Source: Ancylostoma caninum | Taxonomy: Eukaryota; Nematoda; Chromadorea; Rhabditida; Ancylostomatidae | DNA length: 64,000 bases | Reading direction: 5' to 3' | Assembly: GCA_037903475.1 (NCBI GenBank) | Contig: JBAJFG010000019.1 | Coordinates: forward strand, 8,493,001 to 8,557,000 | Shown: piece by piece, positions 59,396 through 64,000 of the stretch | Position numbering within the stretch: the stretch's first letter is position 1 | Layout of the letters: the number at the start of each line of letters is the position of its first letter | Translations under genes and position numbers: made by a program | The notes under the pieces: generated by a model | What the model saw: only the letters and a program-made list of their open reading frames with translations | Told to the model about the DNA's origin: nothing | Database searches by the model: none

Positions 59396-59779
59396 TCAGT
59401 TTGAGTGTAACGAGGAGAATAAAAACGCTTCGAAGGTCTTATTCCTTCCTTCCTTTCTGCCACGCGATGTGGGGTGGAGCAGTATATAGTAGCAGTTCAT
59501 TAGGCAAACAATTAGAACAGTAATACATACAACGACGATAGCGAATATAGGGAACGTAGCGAATATAGCTAAGATGCCAATTACGACGAATATCCTCTCA
59601 GTCCAGGGTGGGCCTTTTATGGCCCCCTTCCGGCAGTTCTGGAACCTTGGACAATGTCTAAGGTTCCAGGTATCACGGTTCATGATCGGAGTTCGGTCAG
59701 AGTCTGACCAAAGTTCATCTAGACCGCCCCAGGCACCCACCTTAGATGTTCGCACGTTCTCATGCTCGCATGGTGTTGG
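59396..59779 (-). CDS. Candidate single-pass membrane protein exon
   Basis: A minus-strand frame is open for 127 codons from just after an in-frame TGA at 59782 to a stop at 59396. There is no ATG near its start; the first in-frame ATG is at 59683. An upstream exon, or an acceptor such as GCGAG near 59770, would be needed for the full length. A hydrophobic segment of about 27 residues (ERIFVVIGILAIFATFPIFA onward) follows a region with PPWTE and is followed by a basic stretch, SRGRKEGRNK, which suggests one membrane span with a cytosolic basic tail. No family is recognised. Confidence 0.28.
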   Translation of the reverse strand, partial: PTPCEHENVRTSKVGAWGGLDELWSDSDRTPIMNRDTWNLRHCPRFQNCRKGAIKGPPWTERIFVVIGILAIFATFPIFAIVVVCITVLIVCLMNCYYILLHPTSRGRKEGRNKTFEAFLFSSLHSN

Positions 59780-59799
59780 TCATATTTAGTTAGTCAAGG

Positions 59800-62700
59800 A
59801 TCCAAATCGCACTCCCGCGATAGAAAAGAGGTTTGGAAAGTTTCTACTCTTCCAATTGGGGGATAATTAAGTGTAAATCAGAGAGCTGGGGTGGCTATCG
59901 TGCAGGAAGAGCAATTGATGACTCTCAACTCACACCATAGTTACTGAAGAGTTAATGAGCATGCATAAACCCTGTAACGTTTAAATCTGAACGAACACAA
60001 AACAACTATGTACTACAACTAAACCCTTTTCTTCATTAGTAACTATGCAGCTAGAAAATCGAGTAAAAATAGATGAGCTGCTACTAATATGAGTCATAAA
60101 TATCTGAACTATTTACAGCTGAATTTTAACAAATTTCAACCTTATTTGATCCATTTCACCAAAGCTTTCTGAGAATTTGGAAAAATCAGCGGTTTTTTTT
60201 GTCTGGTAGTGGTGTCTGACTAAATTAGACGAGAAAACAATCACAGGAAACGGAAACTCAGTTGAGGCCGGCGCTCACGCAACGGGAAAAGAATGACTCT
60301 GAAAATATTGATAAATTCTGTGGAGGCGCAGACAAGCAGAGTGCCACATAACCTCAACTTCTACTGGCCTGGCCCATCGGAGTCGCCTGTATTTATTTCT
60401 ATGACATCTCCTTTTTTCGAATTCGTCTATAATAATGACCACTCATTAAAATTCAAGAGGAGATTCAAAAACTTTTTCTACCGTAGTCCGTCTTATATAC
60501 GCGATTGCACAAGTGTCGGAGATGACGCTTGCGCATTACGTACAATGTGTCCTCATGGGAGAAATTTCGATAAAAGTAATCCTAGAAACCCTTACATGTC
60601 CGCTGAACTGCCTAAATGAACAACATTAACATAAGTATGCGCACTGAACGAGTCTACTTTGCATACGTTCAACGAAATATGAAGCAGCAAGAACTTGAAA
60701 AAGCTGGGCGGAAGGAGGATTACCTGTTCTAGGGGATTTTCCCTGGGACAACGTTTAGTATTCGGAGCGTAGAACTCCATCTGAAACTTCTTCTAAGTTT
60801 TGGAATATTGTTCCCGATCATAGAGACTACGTGGGAATAGGCTAAATGTGCTTTCTTTCGCCTCACCCTGATCCTTGAAATAAAGACTCAAAGTAGGAAA
60901 AAAAGACTCAAAGTAGGAAAACAAAAAATGAGGTGCATTTGCATCTACGCATTTGTATGCAATCTCGTTGTTTATTTTACTGGTATTCCTGAATGAATGA
61001 CGTGAAAATGAACTGAAAACATTTTCGGGTGCAAGACCTCCAATACGAGCATTGTGCTCTCCTGGGAAAATAAAATTCCATCTACAAAATGAACTGACGT
61101 CATCTGAGAAATATCCCTTTTTCCCACTATTTGAGTTTGCATCAGGGGGATTGGAATCTCGGCATCTCAATGAAATCGCAGAAAGAGCATAGAAAAGAGT
61201 GGATTACGAGACATTCCTGTGAAAAAAGAGGAACAGGTGAAAAAGAACACGAGCCGATATCGTTGTCTATGATTTTTTTTTGATAACTGGAAAGTACACT
61301 TAACTCTGGAACTATTGGGTTGGGGAATAAGTTCGGGCGGATTTTCATGGGCATAGAAGCACTAATTTCCATGAACATTGTCAGTCTTACTGAATGGCTT
61401 GCATAGCTCCTTCTTTCTTCCATTAATTAATTAATTTATTTATTTATTCTATACACCAGCCATTACTGGTGCTCCAAAAAAGAAACAAAAGAAAAAAAAC
61501 TGGATAACTAATGTATATATTATATATTATTATTGTATTAATGTATTAATATTATATTAAATTATTATTATTACTCTATTAATTCTAGTTCGTATAAAAA
61601 TTCCTTCTTTTGCAGAGTCCAATCGTTGTGGAACACTTTAGATGCGGTTTTATTCAGGCACATGAAAGCATCATCTTTCCAGGTACACCTGATCCAGCAC
61701 CTGCAGTCCCGCCACCTGATCAAAAAACCAACCCAACATGTTTTTCTCTCACTAGAATCGTAATTTGCTTTCCTTTCTTGTCTCCTCCTTTCGTACTTCT
61801 AATGTCTTCTAATTTTTCTGCACCCTCATAGACTTTGCAGTCGTTGCCAGCTGATTAATTGTTGGTATGCTTTGTGGGTCCGTTCGAAGAACACCATCTT
61901 TTCTAAATTGCGGGTTATAGTCAGCTAACTTCCGGCCGTAAATTCGCTGGCTCCATATATCTGGGGGAATTCGGCTGTGGAACTCTTCGAGCAGTCAACA
62001 ATACTTTTAACCATTTACTTCATTTTCAATCGAATGTCTTACTATACCTTTTCAAAGCAGTATCCCCATTTTTCTGATTGGTAACATGAATAAACAAATA
62101 AATAAATGGATAAATAAGTAAATAATGCTGCCAGAGACAGAGCAGCTTGTCACTTCCATGTCTACGAAAAATTGCTTCGTTTGAGACGACTCAATTTGTA
62201 GTTGCTTTATTATTCTGGGATCAATTAGGCAAAGACTATCAAAGCCTACCTGATAGGTAGAAGTGATTACTCACTGTTTTCACTGCTTCCTCAAAGCTTG
62301 AGAGTTTTTAAAGACAGAAATGAGCTGCTAAGAACGAAAATGAGCACTGAGTGATTTGTACGCTCCGCCCACGAGAGAAAAAACCAGATCCAGGATGATC
62401 TTCCACTGCAGATGAAAGAAAACAACTAGCAACATGTTCACAATGTTTTTGTTGACTATGGAAGGAAATTGTAGGTTATAAAAAGGGCATGACAACAGTG
62501 ACATTCAAGAAGGAAGTGATCCCCAAAAACAAGGAGTAATCTACGACTTCCTATCATTGACAACACTGACTGCACTAGTTCGTAATTTCACCCTAGTCCC
62601 TAACGATCACTGAGGAACCTAAGATCGCCTCATGCCTTTGCAAGTGGTCAGGCAGCTAAGCGTAATAGGCCACAACGATGTTGTGCCACGGCTATTATCG

Positions 62701-64000
62701 CGATCTTCGGCACTACTAATTAGAAAACCTATTTTCCTTCCGGAAAACTGATCCCCCATTGGCTGCTGCCATCCTCAAACCAACGTCATTTCATTTCGGC
62801 AAAAAGAGCTCTCAGTAAGCAGAGCGGTCTACAAGAGAGCTTAACAAAGCGCCGACTCAGAAGATATTTTGATGGACTGGGACGCGAAAAAAAATGGCGT
62901 CATCAACAGGCCTCCCACCCTTGGTGAATCCCCGTCGAATTGCGGTTCAGTGAAGCGTGGAATGCGCTCTTCCGGTCTTGTGTACTCGGCAACAATCAGT
63001 TGCGACACCAGCTATTCATCCGACGTGGCTACAAGAGCTGCTCATTTAAGAGCAACCACGAAGAAGCTATCAAAACAACTTCTTAGGTTCCTTACTTGAG
63101 CTCTTCAAGTAGCTCTCCAATGAGGAGAAGAAGACCGTTGCAATAGTGTACTTCCCACATGCCCCTTAGTATTATCACAATCCAGCCGAAACTATATCCA
63201 AGGCCATCGATGGGGATGGACAGAAATAAACCAATGAAGAAAAACGCCAATCATGCGAGAGTAGATTGGAAGTCCTGGAATGATCACCAAAGAGTAGCTC
63301 TTCTTCAAATGTTTTCAAAATATTAATTTTGAACAAGGCTTCACATGAATAGGCTCAAGCTAATCTGACAAAGAGCCTGGTTTTGGCGGGTTTTTCAGTA
63401 TTTATCCGCAAAGGGATGCCGCCTCCTCACACCAGCAAGAGTCAAAAGCTCAATCCGGATAAATAGGGCCACGGTGGATTTGTTTATCCATGTTTACTAG
63501 GGAATCAAAACGCTCGCTTCAATGCAGACTTTGAACATCATAATTGGAAGGTATTATTTTTGCACGTGGTGGAAAAAATCGGAGAGGAAGGTTTCTCTTG
63601 CATATTTCCATGAGGAAATCGCCCCTTCACGCAGCAATAGGCACTAGATATTGATTTTTAATACAGATTTAGTGCACTTTGTATATATCTAAACAATTTT
63701 TCACATAGCGATACACTTTTTGTTTTTTAGCGAAATAGTCAAGTGTAGAGGTTTCCCGTGATGCAGCGCTTTATCCGGCCGTGTAGCCGTTTACTCGACA
63801 AAGTGAATAGTGGTTTATCCGACAATGTCACTGTTTGTCCTGTAGTGTAGCTGGTTATTCGCAAGAAGCCACTCCCCAACGGATAAACAGCTCGCCACCG
63901 GTTCTCACAAGCCGTTTTCGTCAAGGAACCCTAACAACCCTCAGTTGGAGATATTTGCTAAAATCAACTGCTCACTGAATTTGATCACTGAAATTCACGA
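59800..64000. other. No gene recognised; simple AT repeats at 61.4-61.6 kb
   Basis: Frames at 60293-60619, 61170-60793, 61423-61142 and 62869-63099 have no recognised domain. Simple A/T sequence with TTAA, TTTA and ATT repeats fills 61425-61590. Another short run with AATA units lies near 62085-62125. The GCAAAGGGATGCCGC repeat core is at 63408-63422. Confidence 0.35.
60882..60920 (+). repeat. 20-bp direct repeat, two copies
   Basis: AAAGACTCAAAGTAGGAAA at 60882-60900 and 60902-60920 with one extra A between. Confidence 0.85.

Overview
The window is eukaryotic and looks like nuclear DNA of a parasitic nematode, most likely a clade V strongylid (hookworm-like). The reasons are short exons with compact GT..AG splice sites, initiator codons directly after AG acceptors (as in spliced-leader trans-splicing), moderately AT-rich sequence, and degraded CR1-like and RTE-like retrotransposon tails. 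There are no operons of bacterial type, no rRNA genes, no CRISPR array and no convincing intact tRNA gene. The order is inferred from general resemblance; the species cannot be named from sequence alone.

Genes are sparse. The only gene I can assemble completely and identify is a five-exon, 150-residue nucleoredoxin/tryparedoxin-like thiol oxidoreductase on the minus strand (1063-3883). A second minus-strand gene (15503 down to 14555) encodes a signal peptide followed by a sequence with two dibasic processing sites, so it is probably a neuropeptide-like precursor with an unplaced 3' end. A phase-consistent multi-exon ORF on the plus strand (33080-34300) probably encodes an unrecognised protein of about 178 residues. 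Weaker candidates are a 71-residue Cys-patterned secreted protein (36470-36255), a C-terminal exon at 53834-53941, membrane-type ORFs at 41630-41935 and 59779-59396, and an ORF at 59175-58969.

Most of the rest is repetitive. Left third (1-22 kb): the oxidoreductase gene, two copies of a tRNA-headed SINE (515-797 and 13441-13724, the latter with a 13-bp target-site duplication), a hAT-type MITE (6086-6357), a mosaic repeat with inverted ends (7627-8930), two copies of a 250-bp foldback element (12111 and 16646), and a piggyBac-like remnant (19145-19753). Middle (22-45 kb): tRNA-like fragments, perfect hairpins, a foldback element (26908-27096), a CR1-like 3' end (31671-32280), a palindrome-rich block (32411-32690) with a partner at 35.8 kb, a tRNA-Leu-headed SINE with 16-bp duplications (37299-37616), and a GC-rich foldback (38440-38701). 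Right third (45-64 kb): an RTE-like 3' end (44860-45610), diverged tandem repeats (46639-47085), and a composite repeat at 55.0-56.2 kb that has been invaded by a second copy of the hAT MITE.

The genes show no common pathway. I see no clear undescribed system; the most informative content is a set of non-autonomous mobile elements whose ends and target duplications can be read directly, plus a few unassigned coding candidates.
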